Shown here piece by piece: positions 1 to 8,516 of a DNA stretch of 64,000 nucleotides. Source of the DNA: Idiomarina sp. (GTDB lineage Bacteria > Pseudomonadota > Gammaproteobacteria > Enterobacterales > Alteromonadaceae); NCBI GenBank assembly GCA_022565355.1, contig JAIUMU010000002.1, forward strand, positions 434,001 to 498,000, written 5' to 3'. The notes beneath the pieces are model-generated. The model saw only the letters and a program-made list of their open reading frames with translations, was not told the origin of the DNA and did no database searches. Both the position numbers and the translations under genes were made by a program. The first letter of the stretch is position 1, and each line of letters starts with the position of its first letter.

Positions 1-1649
1 GCATCTTGCGGGGTATATTTCTGGCCTTGGCTAGAATAAATACCTACCTGGCGGAACAAGCCTTCCATACCAAAGGTACGGGCTTCATCTGGAATAATTG
101 GCACAATGCGCTGGCCAATTTTCTTATCTTTCAACAATGCCGTAAGTACACGTACAAACGCCATGGTGGTAGAAATTTCCCGATCGCCTGAGCCTTTCAA
201 TACCGCATCAAAAATCTTCAATGCAGGTAGCTCGAGCTCTTTATCGGTTTCCGGACGACGCACTGGCATAAAGCCACCGAGCTTCTCGCGGCGTTCCTTC
301 ATGTACTTCATTTCTTCGCTATCTTCTGGGAAGCGATAGAATGGCATTGCTTCTAAATCTTCATCTTTAATTGGAATGTTGAAGCGATCGCGGAAGTGCT
401 TAATTGCTTCTACATCCATTTTCTTCACTTGGTGCGCTACGTTTTTACCTTCGCCCGCAGCACCCATGCCGTAACCTTTTACGGTTTTCGCCAAAATAAC
501 CTGTGGCCGGCCTTTGGTGTTCACTGCTTTATGGTAAGCCGCGTACACTTTTACTGGATCGTGGCCACCACGGTTTAAGCGCCAAATATCTTCATCTGAA
601 AGGTTGGCTACCATCGCTTTGGTTTCTTCAGTTTTGCCGAAGAATTTCTCGCGGGTATACGCACCACCTTTCGCTTTGTAGTTTTGGTATTCGCCATCTA
701 CGCTGGTTTGCATAATTTCGGCAAGCTTACCTTCGGTATCGCGATATAACAGCGGATCCCAGTAGCGGCCCCAAATTACTTTAATTACTTCCCAGCCAGC
801 ACCACGGAATGTGCCTTCCAGCTCTTGAATGATTTTGCCGTTACCACGTACCGGACCATCTAAGCGCTGTAAGTTACAGTTCACGATAAAGGTAAGGTTA
901 TCCAAACCTTCACGGGTAGCTAAACCAATGGCACCTAAGCTTTCTGGCTCATCTACTTCGCCATCGCCTAAGAAGCAATATACCCGCTGGTTTGAGCAAT
1001 CTTTAATGCCGCGATCGGTAAGGTACTTCAAGAAACGTGCGGTATAAATTGCCTGCATTGGGCCAAGGCCCATAGAAACTGTTGGGAACTGCCAAAAATC
1101 TGGCATCAACTTCGGATGCGGATATGAAGAAATACCTTCGCCATCTACTTCTTGGCGGAAGCCATCAAGTTGTTCTTCGGTAAGCCGACCTTCAAGGAAC
1201 GCCCGGGCATAAATACCTGGCGAAACGTGGCCCTGAATAAATAAGAAATCGCCGCCATCTTCACCTGGAGCACGGAAGAAGTGGTTGAAGCCCACATCGT
1301 ACAACATGGCTGAAGAAGCAAAGCTAGAAATGTGGCCGCCAAGCTCAAGATCTTTCTTCGAAGCCCGCAATACCATAGCCAATGCATTCCAGCGAATGGC
1401 TGCCCGAATCCGCGCTTCCAAGGTTTGATCGCCAGGCATTACTGGCTCTTGGCTCACTGGAATCGTGTTGAGGTACGCAGTGGTAGGTTGATACGGCAAA
1501 TACGCACCACTACGGCGCGCCTTATCAATCAGCTGCTCAAGAATAAAATGCGCCCGCTCTGGGCCTTCAGCATCAAGTACGGCTTCTAGTGAATCGAGCC
1601 ATTCTTGCGTTTCTTGCTGATCAATATCGTGTTGATCTAAATCTGACAT
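1..1649 (-). CDS. aceE: Pyruvate dehydrogenase E1 component (partial, C-terminus off the left edge)
   Basis: Thiamine-diphosphate-dependent E1 subunit of the pyruvate dehydrogenase complex, which decarboxylates pyruvate and passes the acetyl group to the lipoyl arms of E2. The window holds the first 549 codons of a protein that is usually about 890 residues. The reading frame matches the homodimeric AceE family throughout, and the TDP/Mg-binding motif starts GDGEVDEPES at residue 228. The ATG at 1649 lies only 9 bases after the pdhR stop, so the two genes are probably co-transcribed from the pdhR promoter. Identity is near certain; only the missing 3' part is unseen. Confidence 0.97.
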   Translation of the reverse strand, partial: MSDLDQHDIDQQETQEWLDSLEAVLDAEGPERAHFILEQLIDKARRSGAYLPYQPTTAYLNTIPVSQEPVMPGDQTLEARIRAAIRWNALAMVLRASKKDLELGGHISSFASSAMLYDVGFNHFFRAPGEDGGDFLFIQGHVSPGIYARAFLEGRLTEEQLDGFRQEVDGEGISSYPHPKLMPDFWQFPTVSMGLGPMQAIYTARFLKYLTDRGIKDCSNQRVYCFLGDGEVDEPESLGAIGLATREGLDNLTFIVNCNLQRLDGPVRGNGKIIQELEGTFRGAGWEVIKVIWGRYWDPLLYRDTEGKLAEIMQTSVDGEYQNYKAKGGAYTREKFFGKTEETKAMVANLSDEDIWRLNRGGHDPVKVYAAYHKAVNTKGRPQVILAKTVKGYGMGAAGEGKNVAHQVKKMDVEAIKHFRDRFNIPIKDEDLEAMPFYRFPEDSEEMKYMKERREKLGGFMPVRRPETDKELELPALKIFDAVLKGSGDREISTTMAFVRVLTALLKDKKIGQRIVPIIPDEARTFGMEGLFRQVGIYSSQGQKYTPQD

Positions 1650-1658
1650 AGTAATTCC

Positions 1659-2429
1659 TTACTTCTCCGCTGGAGTCGATAACGGTTCACTCCGCCGCAA
1701 CGCTCGTTGCAGCCGGGTGTGCTCCCGATTCAGGTGTAATAACGTTCCTTCAATGTAAGCCAAATGTTGGTGGCAGGCATCCCGTGCTTGCTCTGGCTCT
1801 CGTGCAATAATTGCATCTACAATTGCTTGTCGATGAATATGTAACTGCTCCCGCACATCACTGCGTTGGGAGAGAATTTCTAAATTACGGCGCATGTTTT
1901 CTTGCAGCAACTCGCGCATACCGCGCACCAGGTGCAATAACACCACATTGTGCGAAGCTTCAGCGATGCTGGCATAGAACACCATTAATGCTTTTGCTTG
2001 TTCTTCTATACTGCTTTCACGCACCTCGCGGATCGCCGCAAAGCTATCCGCAATGTGTACTAAATCTGTATCGGTACCGCGCATGGCCGCATAAAAAGAC
2101 GAAACGCCCTCTAATGCGTGGCGAAATTCGAGTAAATCAAATTGTGATTCGGGGTGGCGTGCAAGTAATTCGAACAATGGTTCGCTTACTTGCTGATCAA
2201 GGGCACCGCTTACGTAGGTTCCGCCACCTTGGCGCCGCGAAAGCAGGCCTTTGGCTTCTAGCTTTTGAATGGCTTCACGTAACGAAGGGCGCGAAACCGC
2301 AAATTTCACCGCTAGCTCACGCTCAGAAGGCAGGCGTTCGCCTGGCCCCCAGGTACCATCAACTATCATTGCTTCTATTTGAGCAACGATAATATCGGAA
2401 AGCTTAGTTTGCGCTACGCGTTGAATCAT
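1659..2429 (-). CDS. pdhR: PdhR, pyruvate-sensing GntR-family repressor
   Basis: A 256-residue GntR/FadR-type regulator. Residues about 8-75 form the winged helix-turn-helix (GERLPSERELA followed by SRPSLREAIQKLEAKGLL), and the rest is the all-helical FCD ligand-binding domain. In enteric bacteria PdhR represses pdhR-aceEF and related genes and is released by pyruvate. The gene stands directly upstream of aceE, and a perfect PdhR-type operator lies just behind its own promoter, so autoregulation of a pdhR-aceE transcript is the simple reading. The function follows from family and context; the effector itself cannot be read from the sequence. Confidence 0.95.
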   Translation of the reverse strand: MIQRVAQTKLSDIIVAQIEAMIVDGTWGPGERLPSERELAVKFAVSRPSLREAIQKLEAKGLLSRRQGGGTYVSGALDQQVSEPLFELLARHPESQFDLLEFRHALEGVSSFYAAMRGTDTDLVHIADSFAAIREVRESSIEEQAKALMVFYASIAEASHNVVLLHLVRGMRELLQENMRRNLEILSQRSDVREQLHIHRQAIVDAIIAREPEQARDACHQHLAYIEGTLLHLNREHTRLQRALRRSEPLSTPAEK

Positions 2430-2494
2430 TCATTTCCCATTTGGTTTTGTGCGAGTGGCAGCGTTCCGGCTAGGAAAACTGCCACTTCACGAAT

Positions 2495-2511
2495 AATTGG
2501 TATTACCAATT
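2495..2511. promoter_or_regulatory. PdhR operator (perfect 17-bp palindrome)
   Basis: The sequence AATTGGTATTACCAATT is a perfect inverted repeat with a 3-base centre and matches the known enteric PdhR consensus (ATTGGTnnnACCAAT). It is centred about 17 bases downstream of the start point predicted from the pdhR promoter, a position suited to repression by blocking RNA polymerase. Confidence 0.9.
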
Positions 2512-2526
2512 TACCACTTGAGCGAG

Positions 2527-2555
2527 ATTATAACGCTGTTTTAGCACAAACCCAA
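2527..2555 (-). promoter_or_regulatory. Sigma-70 promoter of pdhR-aceE
   Basis: On the minus strand TTGGGT (2555-2550) and TATAAT (2532-2527) are separated by 17 bases. The predicted start is near 2520, about 90 bases before the pdhR ATG and directly upstream of the PdhR palindrome. Confidence 0.7.
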
Positions 2556-2577
2556 CTAATTTAAACTACCCAATTGG

Positions 2578-3372
2578 TCATACCACCCAACCGAATAGGG
2601 TAAGAATGGCCACCGCCACCAGCACTAAAATCATATTGCGGCGCGCTAAAGCCACTAAAATCTCGGCTTCTACCACCTCATCATCTTCTTCCACATCAAT
2701 ATCTTCAGCGGCTACGGCAACGCTATTCAATTGCTGCTCTGGCTCGTGAATTCCTTTTGGCAGAATATCTAACCAAGCTGCCAAGCCACGTGTGAAGTGT
2801 CCAACGAGTAAGTAGCCAAATGCCGCAATGCGCAATGGCAACCACTCTACCCAAGCTAATAGCTTTGGAAATACTTCTGCACGCTCGCGCAGCAAGCCAT
2901 AGGCCAACGCACCAGGCGCACCTAAAATAATGAACCACAGCGATACCGCTGCGTAATAACGGAAATTCAACCACACCAATTGTTGGCCTACGCGTAATTC
3001 CGTATCTGCCGGATACCGAATTACTTGCATGTGCTCTTGCATTTCCTCGTCATCGCCACGCTTCGCCGCTAGGAAATACGCCCGCAATGCAGCACGCTGC
3101 GGCCGACAACCCAGCACCAAGGTGAGCACAATAATGTTCACTAACACCGCGGCCAGCACGCTGCTATTAATCCACATCAGTAGCGCCAGCACGATCGCCG
3201 GCGCTAACACTAATAACGGACCGAATAGATCATGCTCACGCCAGCTGCTTACATCATCTTTCTCGCTGAGCCAGCGATCCCAACGTTCAGCAATGGCGGT
3301 TAATTTCCATATATCGGGTGTTATTCGGAGGCGCTCCAAAATTAACGCTATAAATAACGAAAACACGATCAT
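2578..3372 (-). CDS. ampE: AmpE, inner-membrane protein of the ampDE operon
   Basis: A 264-residue integral membrane protein of the AmpE (CobD/CbiB-like) family. Hydrophobic stretches lie near residues 1-14, 55-90, 140-160, 180-200 and at the extreme C-terminus (248-263). AmpE is encoded with ampD in many gammaproteobacteria and has been linked to beta-lactamase regulation, but its molecular activity is not established. The gene starts 5 bases after the ampD stop, so it is translated from the same transcript. A charged acidic loop near residues 222-236 (EDIDVEEDDEVVEAE) precedes the last membrane segment. Confidence 0.9.
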   Translation of the reverse strand: MIVFSLFIALILERLRITPDIWKLTAIAERWDRWLSEKDDVSSWREHDLFGPLLVLAPAIVLALLMWINSSVLAAVLVNIIVLTLVLGCRPQRAALRAYFLAAKRGDDEEMQEHMQVIRYPADTELRVGQQLVWLNFRYYAAVSLWFIILGAPGALAYGLLRERAEVFPKLLAWVEWLPLRIAAFGYLLVGHFTRGLAAWLDILPKGIHEPEQQLNSVAVAAEDIDVEEDDEVVEAEILVALARRNMILVLVAVAILTLFGWVV

Positions 3373-3377
3373 GTTGA

Positions 3378-3953
3378 TTATTTCCTTGTGTTATTAATGG
3401 CCTTTTGCGCATGCAAAAGGGTACGAAAATGATGCCAGTTAAATGCCGGGCCTGGATCTGTTTTGCGCCCAGGCGCTATATCTTCATGGCCAACAATACG
3501 CGAATCGGTAATGGCCGGATAGTTTTCTTGAATAACCGCCGCCATCGCCGCTAGCGATCGATACTGTAATTCAGTGTAGGGGGTGTTATCAGTTCCCTCA
3601 AGTTCGATACCGATGGAAAAATCATTACAGCGTTCGCGCCCCTGCCATTCTGAAACACCGGCATGCCAAGCACGCTGATCGAAATCAACATACTGCACAA
3701 TACTGCCATCGCGCCTGATCAAACAATGGGCCGAAACACGTAATCCTTCTAGTACCGCAAAATCTTCATGGGCACTGCAATCTAAGCGGCCCAGAAACAG
3801 ATCGTTAATATAGGGGCCACCAAATTGGCCAGCGGGCAAACTAATACCATGCACCACCAATAAGCTGATATCGGTACTATCGGGCCGATCATCAGCGTGG
3901 GGCGATACGCAATGAGCAACCGGCTGTAATCGGTGATGTTGCAAAGTAAGCAC
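3378..3953 (-). CDS. ampD: AmpD, 1,6-anhydro-N-acetylmuramyl-L-alanine amidase
   Basis: Cytoplasmic zinc amidase (Amidase_2 family) that cuts the peptide from anhydromuropeptides during murein recycling; its loss derepresses AmpC in species with that system. Zinc-ligand regions are visible: the His of LLVVHGISLP near the N-terminus and the His and Asp of VGHEDIAPGRKTDPGP near the C-terminus. I start it at GTG 3953 because GAGG sits six bases upstream and this gives 191 residues, close to the roughly 183 of E. coli AmpD. A longer frame from TTG 3965 is possible but has no ribosome site. It leads the ampD-ampE pair. Confidence 0.95.
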   Translation of the reverse strand: MLTLQHHRLQPVAHCVSPHADDRPDSTDISLLVVHGISLPAGQFGGPYINDLFLGRLDCSAHEDFAVLEGLRVSAHCLIRRDGSIVQYVDFDQRAWHAGVSEWQGRERCNDFSIGIELEGTDNTPYTELQYRSLAAMAAVIQENYPAITDSRIVGHEDIAPGRKTDPGPAFNWHHFRTLLHAQKAINNTRK

Positions 3954-4051
3954 AAGTAACCTCAATGATTTCGCTGTTCGCGTATGTTCTTGATATGATG
4001 CATACAGTATCCGAATTTAATCGGTAAAGGTAAAGCGAGGCATTTATACCC

Positions 4052-4564
4052 ATGCAAACAAATGATGCAACCAAACGTGTTGGTACTTGGTTTTCCTGGT
4101 TTGCCTGGATAGCGGTACTGTTTGTGCTGTACACATGGTTCGATAACTTTTTGGACAAGAAAGAAAACCCCAACCAACAAGTAATGACCTACCGCGATAA
4201 TGGTGCTGCCGTAGTGGAGCTCAAGCAAAACCCTAGTGGCCACTACATTGCCAACGGCTTTATTAATGGCGCGCAGGTAAGCTTTTTGCTCGATACAGGC
4301 GCTACCCAAGTGGCGATTCCTGGGCGTATGGCCGATTCCTTAAACTTGCGTGCTGGCCAGCGTGTGCAGGTGCGCACCGCTAGTGGTATTGCCACCGCCT
4401 ACCAAACAGAAATATCGGAGCTGCAACTTGGCGAGATTCGCCTGTATAATGTTGCCGCCACTATTGTTCCCGATTACGATAGCAATCACGTTTTATTGGG
4501 CATGAGCGCTTTGCGCGCCCTCGAATTTAGCCAACGCGATCGGGTATTAACGATTCGCCAGTAA
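4052..4564 (+). CDS. Membrane-anchored retropepsin-like aspartic protease (TIGR02281-type)
   Basis: A 170-residue protein with one N-terminal membrane segment (about residues 13-31, FSWFAWIAVLFVLYTWF) and a single retropepsin-like domain behind it. The catalytic-type motif is FLLDTGATQVAIP near residue 86, and HVLLGMSAL near residue 150 matches the conserved Gly-Met segment at the end of this fold. With one domain it should act as a homodimer if it is a protease. Orientation predicts the domain faces the periplasm. The family is widespread in proteobacteria and largely uncharacterised. It is divergent from ampD and 61 bases upstream of nadC; no substrate can be inferred. Confidence 0.85.
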   Translation: MQTNDATKRVGTWFSWFAWIAVLFVLYTWFDNFLDKKENPNQQVMTYRDNGAAVVELKQNPSGHYIANGFINGAQVSFLLDTGATQVAIPGRMADSLNLRAGQRVQVRTASGIATAYQTEISELQLGEIRLYNVAATIVPDYDSNHVLLGMSALRALEFSQRDRVLTIRQ

Positions 4565-4616
4565 CTTTTTATTTTGGCTTGGGCACTGTTTCCCAGCCGC
4601 ACTAACTGCAAGGTAA

Positions 4617-5528
<912 letters not shown>

Positions 5529-5563
5529 GCGCGTATTTCTGCGCATTGCGCTGGCCCCGGCTC

Positions 5564-5612
5564 GCTCTCGTTTAGTTTTGTAAGTAAAAACGGAACGAGA
5601 GCTACTTTTCTT
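5564..5612 (+). terminator. Rho-independent terminator after nadC
   Basis: GCTCTCGTT (5564-5572) pairs with AACGAGAGC (5594-5602), and the stem continues inward through GTTTT/AAAAC with one mismatch. A T-rich run (TACTTTTCTTT) follows. It separates nadC from pilA. Confidence 0.75.
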
Positions 5613-5675
5613 TACCCTCTCTCATTTCCCTTCTATTACTCATAGTGTACTTCTTACTCGCAAAAGGAATTGCTG

Positions 5676-6143
5676 ATGAGGCTGTTTACCTATTCCCGTG
5701 GTTTTAATTTAATTGAGCTCATGATTGTAGTAGCCATTATTGGCGTGCTGAGCTCATTTGCCGTGCCCGCTTACACCGATTATACCCAACGTGCGCGTGC
5801 CGGCACGGCGCTAGTAAGTTTGCAGGCATGGCAAACCGCAATTAATTTGTGCTGGCAAATGGAAGGCTCGCTCACCCCCTGCTCTAGTTTTGGCCAACGC
5901 GGTATTCCCGTACCTACCGCACCCTACCCGGAAGGCGTGGAAAGTATTAGCCCAGGCTCGGTGGCCGGTTCCATTCGCGCCACTTTAAGCGTGCTCGATG
6001 TGCAAGGTAACGCTCTGCAAGTGGAACTGCGCCCTGCCACCACCGCTACCCAGCTGCAGTGGTTAGTTGCCTGTTCTGATTTTGGTGCAAGTGAGGGGCT
6101 TGGCATGCGCATTCCCCATTGCGCGGCGGCGCTTGGTTCGTAG
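5676..6143 (+). CDS. pilA: Type IV major pilin-like protein
   Basis: A type IV prepilin of 155 residues. The nine-residue leader MRLFTYSRG is followed by the class III cleavage site G/F and the hydrophobic helix [19 protein letters not shown] with the conserved Glu at +5 of the mature protein. The C-terminus has Cys residues in LVACSDF and IPHC that could form the pilin disulfide loop. It should be processed and N-methylated by PilD, encoded downstream. The start ATG 5676 has AGGA seven bases upstream; an in-frame TTG at 5670 is disfavoured. It lies upstream of pilB, separated by a tandem repeat, and behind its own terminator-bounded region. Confidence 0.9.
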   Translation: MRLFTYSRGFNLIELMIVVAIIGVLSSFAVPAYTDYTQRARAGTALVSLQAWQTAINLCWQMEGSLTPCSSFGQRGIPVPTAPYPEGVESISPGSVAGSIRATLSVLDVQGNALQVELRPATTATQLQWLVACSDFGASEGLGMRIPHCAAALGS

Positions 6144-6148
6144 TTTAT

Positions 6149-6195
6149 AGCTTTGCTTTTAGCTTTGCTTTTAGCTTTGCTTTTAGCTTTGCTTT
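6149..6195. repeat. 12-bp tandem repeat (about 3.9 copies) between pilA and pilB
   Basis: The unit AGCTTTGCTTTT is repeated head to tail from 6149, 6161, 6173 and 6185, the last copy ending one base early. All complete copies are identical. It begins five bases after the pilA stop codon and lies in the only untranslated gap of the pil operon. Confidence 0.95.
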
Positions 6196-6257
6196 CGCGT
6201 GGCCTTTGCGTTTAAAGCTACACCCACATTCTTCAGCCGCAGGGAGGGAATGAATTT

Positions 6258-7274
6258 ATGCACCAACTCAGCCAAGATCTCAGTATCTTTTTACAAGCCC
6301 AAGCCAACCGTGGTGTTTCTGATTTGCATCTCGAGGCGGTGGATGGGGGTTATCGCTGGCGGTGCCGACACCTAGGGGAACTCACCGCGCCCGATGAGCC
6401 GCAACAGCTGCTCAGCGAACATGAAGGTTTGCGCATTATTGCCGCCTTGAAAACCGCCGCTGGGCTTGATACCACCGAGCGGCGATTACCACAGGATGGC
6501 CGCATTCAAATTGCGGCGAGCGCTGGGTGTATCGATTGTCGGCTCAACAGTATTGCCACGTTGCGCGGTGAAAAGCTGGTGCTGCGCTTGCAGTTAACCC
6601 ACCAACAGGCGTTACCACTTACCGAGTTAGGTATGCTGCCACACCAACTGCAGCAAGCTGAAAGTACCTTGCAACTACAAGAAGGCCTAATTCTGGTTAC
6701 CGGCCCTACTGGCAGCGGTAAAACCCGTACCTTGTATGCCATGCTGCAGATTCTTGCAGCGCAAACTAAGAACATTGCCACCGTAGAAGACCCGGTAGAA
6801 GTAGCTTTACCAGGCGTTAACCAAGTGCCGATAAAACCCGCCATAGGCCTTACCTTCGCCACGGCTCTGCGCGCGCTATTGCGCCAAGATCCGGATGTGT
6901 TGATGGTGGGCGAAATTCGCGATGCGGAAACTGCCCATATAGCGGTGCAAGCAGCACAAACTGGCCATTTAGTGTTTGCCACCTTACATGCGAGCGCGGC
7001 GCTGAACGCTATTATTCGCCTGCAACAACTCGGGGTAGATAACTACCAATTGGCAACTTGCCTACAACTGTTAATAAACCAACGGTTAATTACCGTGGCC
7101 AAACAGCGCCAAGGCGTATTTCAACTGCATGTAATGCATGAGCAGTTGCGCCAAGCCTTGTTGGCGGGGCCATCGCAAGCCAACTATTGGCAGCAATTGC
7201 GCCAGTGCCTGCAACACACCGAGGTAAGTTCGTTAAGTGAATTCACCGATAGCGTGCGGTTGAGCGAACAATAG
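6258..7274 (+). CDS. pilB: PilB-type pilus assembly ATPase, shortened form
   Basis: A secretion/pilus extension ATPase of the GspE/PilB family that powers pilin polymerisation at the inner membrane. The protein has 338 residues against about 460-570 in the family. It begins directly at the N2-type domain (VSDLHLEAVDGGYRWR near residue 20). Walker A is GPTGSGKT at 149-156; the Asp box and Walker B region reads RQDPDVLMVGEIRDAETA; the His box is GHLVFATLHASAA. The N-terminal N1/MshEN domain is absent, and the tetracysteine zinc knuckle is missing: QRLITVAKQ runs straight into RQGVFQLHVMHE. The ATG has AGGGAGGGA eight bases upstream, so the short start is well supported. pilC follows after 8 bases. 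Confidence 0.88.
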   Translation: MHQLSQDLSIFLQAQANRGVSDLHLEAVDGGYRWRCRHLGELTAPDEPQQLLSEHEGLRIIAALKTAAGLDTTERRLPQDGRIQIAASAGCIDCRLNSIATLRGEKLVLRLQLTHQQALPLTELGMLPHQLQQAESTLQLQEGLILVTGPTGSGKTRTLYAMLQILAAQTKNIATVEDPVEVALPGVNQVPIKPAIGLTFATALRALLRQDPDVLMVGEIRDAETAHIAVQAAQTGHLVFATLHASAALNAIIRLQQLGVDNYQLATCLQLLINQRLITVAKQRQGVFQLHVMHEQLRQALLAGPSQANYWQQLRQCLQHTEVSSLSEFTDSVRLSEQ

Positions 7275-7282
7275 GAAGTGCC

Positions 7283-8470
7283 ATGGCATGGTTTAAGTGG
7301 CAAGGCCTGCACGCAGAAACAGGCCCGCAACGGGGGCTACTGAAAGCTCGTTCGCAGCAAGCTGCCGGGCTTGCGCTGAGTGAGCAGAAAATTCGCGTAA
7401 CGGCACTCAAACCCATGCGTGCCCAGTATCGCCAACCGGATAACAACCAATTTTTATGCAAGTTTTTGTATCAGTGGCATAGCTTGCTTAGCGCCGGGTT
7501 TGATCATCGCCAAGCCTGGCTGCACCTACACCAACAAAGCAAAACCCAATTACAGGCCGATGCCAGCGCGGGGGTTATTCGGGCCTTAAATGAAGGGCTG
7601 AGTATCGCTAAAGCCATGGGCCAATATCCACAACTATTCCCCGATTCCATTTGTGCTTGGGTAAAAATCGGTGAAGAAACCGGCCGGCTAGGTGATGTGT
7701 TAACGCGCTTGGTAAGTAACTTAACGGCCGAGCAAAGCCGCCGCCAACAGATGCGGGCTGCATTACGTTACCCACTTATTGTGTTGGCCGTGGCGGGGCT
7801 TACCGTATTGTTAATGGTGTTCTTTTTATTGCCTAAGTTCGCGGCAATCTATGCGCAGCTGGAAGTGCCGCTGCCGCCCTTAACCGCGCTGCTGTTGCAA
7901 CTGAATAGCCCAGCGCTACAGCAACAACTCATGCTGGGGCTCGTGGGTGCCACACTTATGTTGTTCTTTATTCGCTACCGGGCTGGTAAAGCCATGCTGC
8001 GTTATCGTGGCGCCAGCAGGATTTATGCCCTGCCACTGCTAGGCCGGTGGTGGAGCAACCAGCATGTGTTGCATGATCTGGATATGTTAGTGCTTACCCT
8101 CGCCAGTGGTATTCCATTGCAGCAAGGCTGTGCGCTGATTGCGCGGTTTTCTGCCAGCGGTTACTGGCAACATCATTGGCACATGGCTAGTAAACACCTC
8201 AGCCAAGGCATTACTTTGGCGCAAACCCTAAGCCGCACCATGTTGCCCACGGTGCTACTGGAAGCCATCGCCACTGGTGAGCAAAGTGGCCAACTGGTGC
8301 AGCAACTGCAGTTCGCGATGCGTCAACTTACCGAGCAGCTTAGCGAGCAACAGCAACGAATTAGCCAATTGCTGCCCACTCTTGTATTAATAGCCGTGAG
8401 TATTATTGTATTACTGTTATTATTGGCATTGTATTTACCACTCTTTCAGCTTGGCCAAACAGTGCGTTAA
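7283..8470 (+). CDS. pilC: Type IV pilus inner-membrane platform protein
   Basis: Polytopic inner-membrane protein of the GspF/PilC family (395 residues) that couples the PilB motor to the pilus base. Two T2SSF repeats are visible: residues about 60-185 (FLYQWHSLLSAGFDHRQAW, then WVKIGEETGRLGDVL) and about 265-390 (LDMLVLTLASGIPLQQG, then EAIATGEQSGQLVQQL). Hydrophobic segments follow each repeat (residues about 165-190 and 370-392), and another lies near 210-228. Full length for the family. It sits 8 bases after pilB and upstream of pilD, as in other gammaproteobacteria. Confidence 0.95.
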   Translation: MAWFKWQGLHAETGPQRGLLKARSQQAAGLALSEQKIRVTALKPMRAQYRQPDNNQFLCKFLYQWHSLLSAGFDHRQAWLHLHQQSKTQLQADASAGVIRALNEGLSIAKAMGQYPQLFPDSICAWVKIGEETGRLGDVLTRLVSNLTAEQSRRQQMRAALRYPLIVLAVAGLTVLLMVFFLLPKFAAIYAQLEVPLPPLTALLLQLNSPALQQQLMLGLVGATLMLFFIRYRAGKAMLRYRGASRIYALPLLGRWWSNQHVLHDLDMLVLTLASGIPLQQGCALIARFSASGYWQHHWHMASKHLSQGITLAQTLSRTMLPTVLLEAIATGEQSGQLVQQLQFAMRQLTEQLSEQQQRISQLLPTLVLIAVSIIVLLLLLALYLPLFQLGQTVR

Positions 8471-8516
8471 GATACGGGCTACTGCCGCCGGTTTTGCATA
8501 AACAAGGATATAGCGA

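Noticed and set aside
1811-2392. A 193-codon open frame on the plus strand opposite pdhR
   Set aside because: It lies entirely antisense to a clear pdhR gene, has no ribosome site and resembles no family; a shadow of the coding bias of the other strand.
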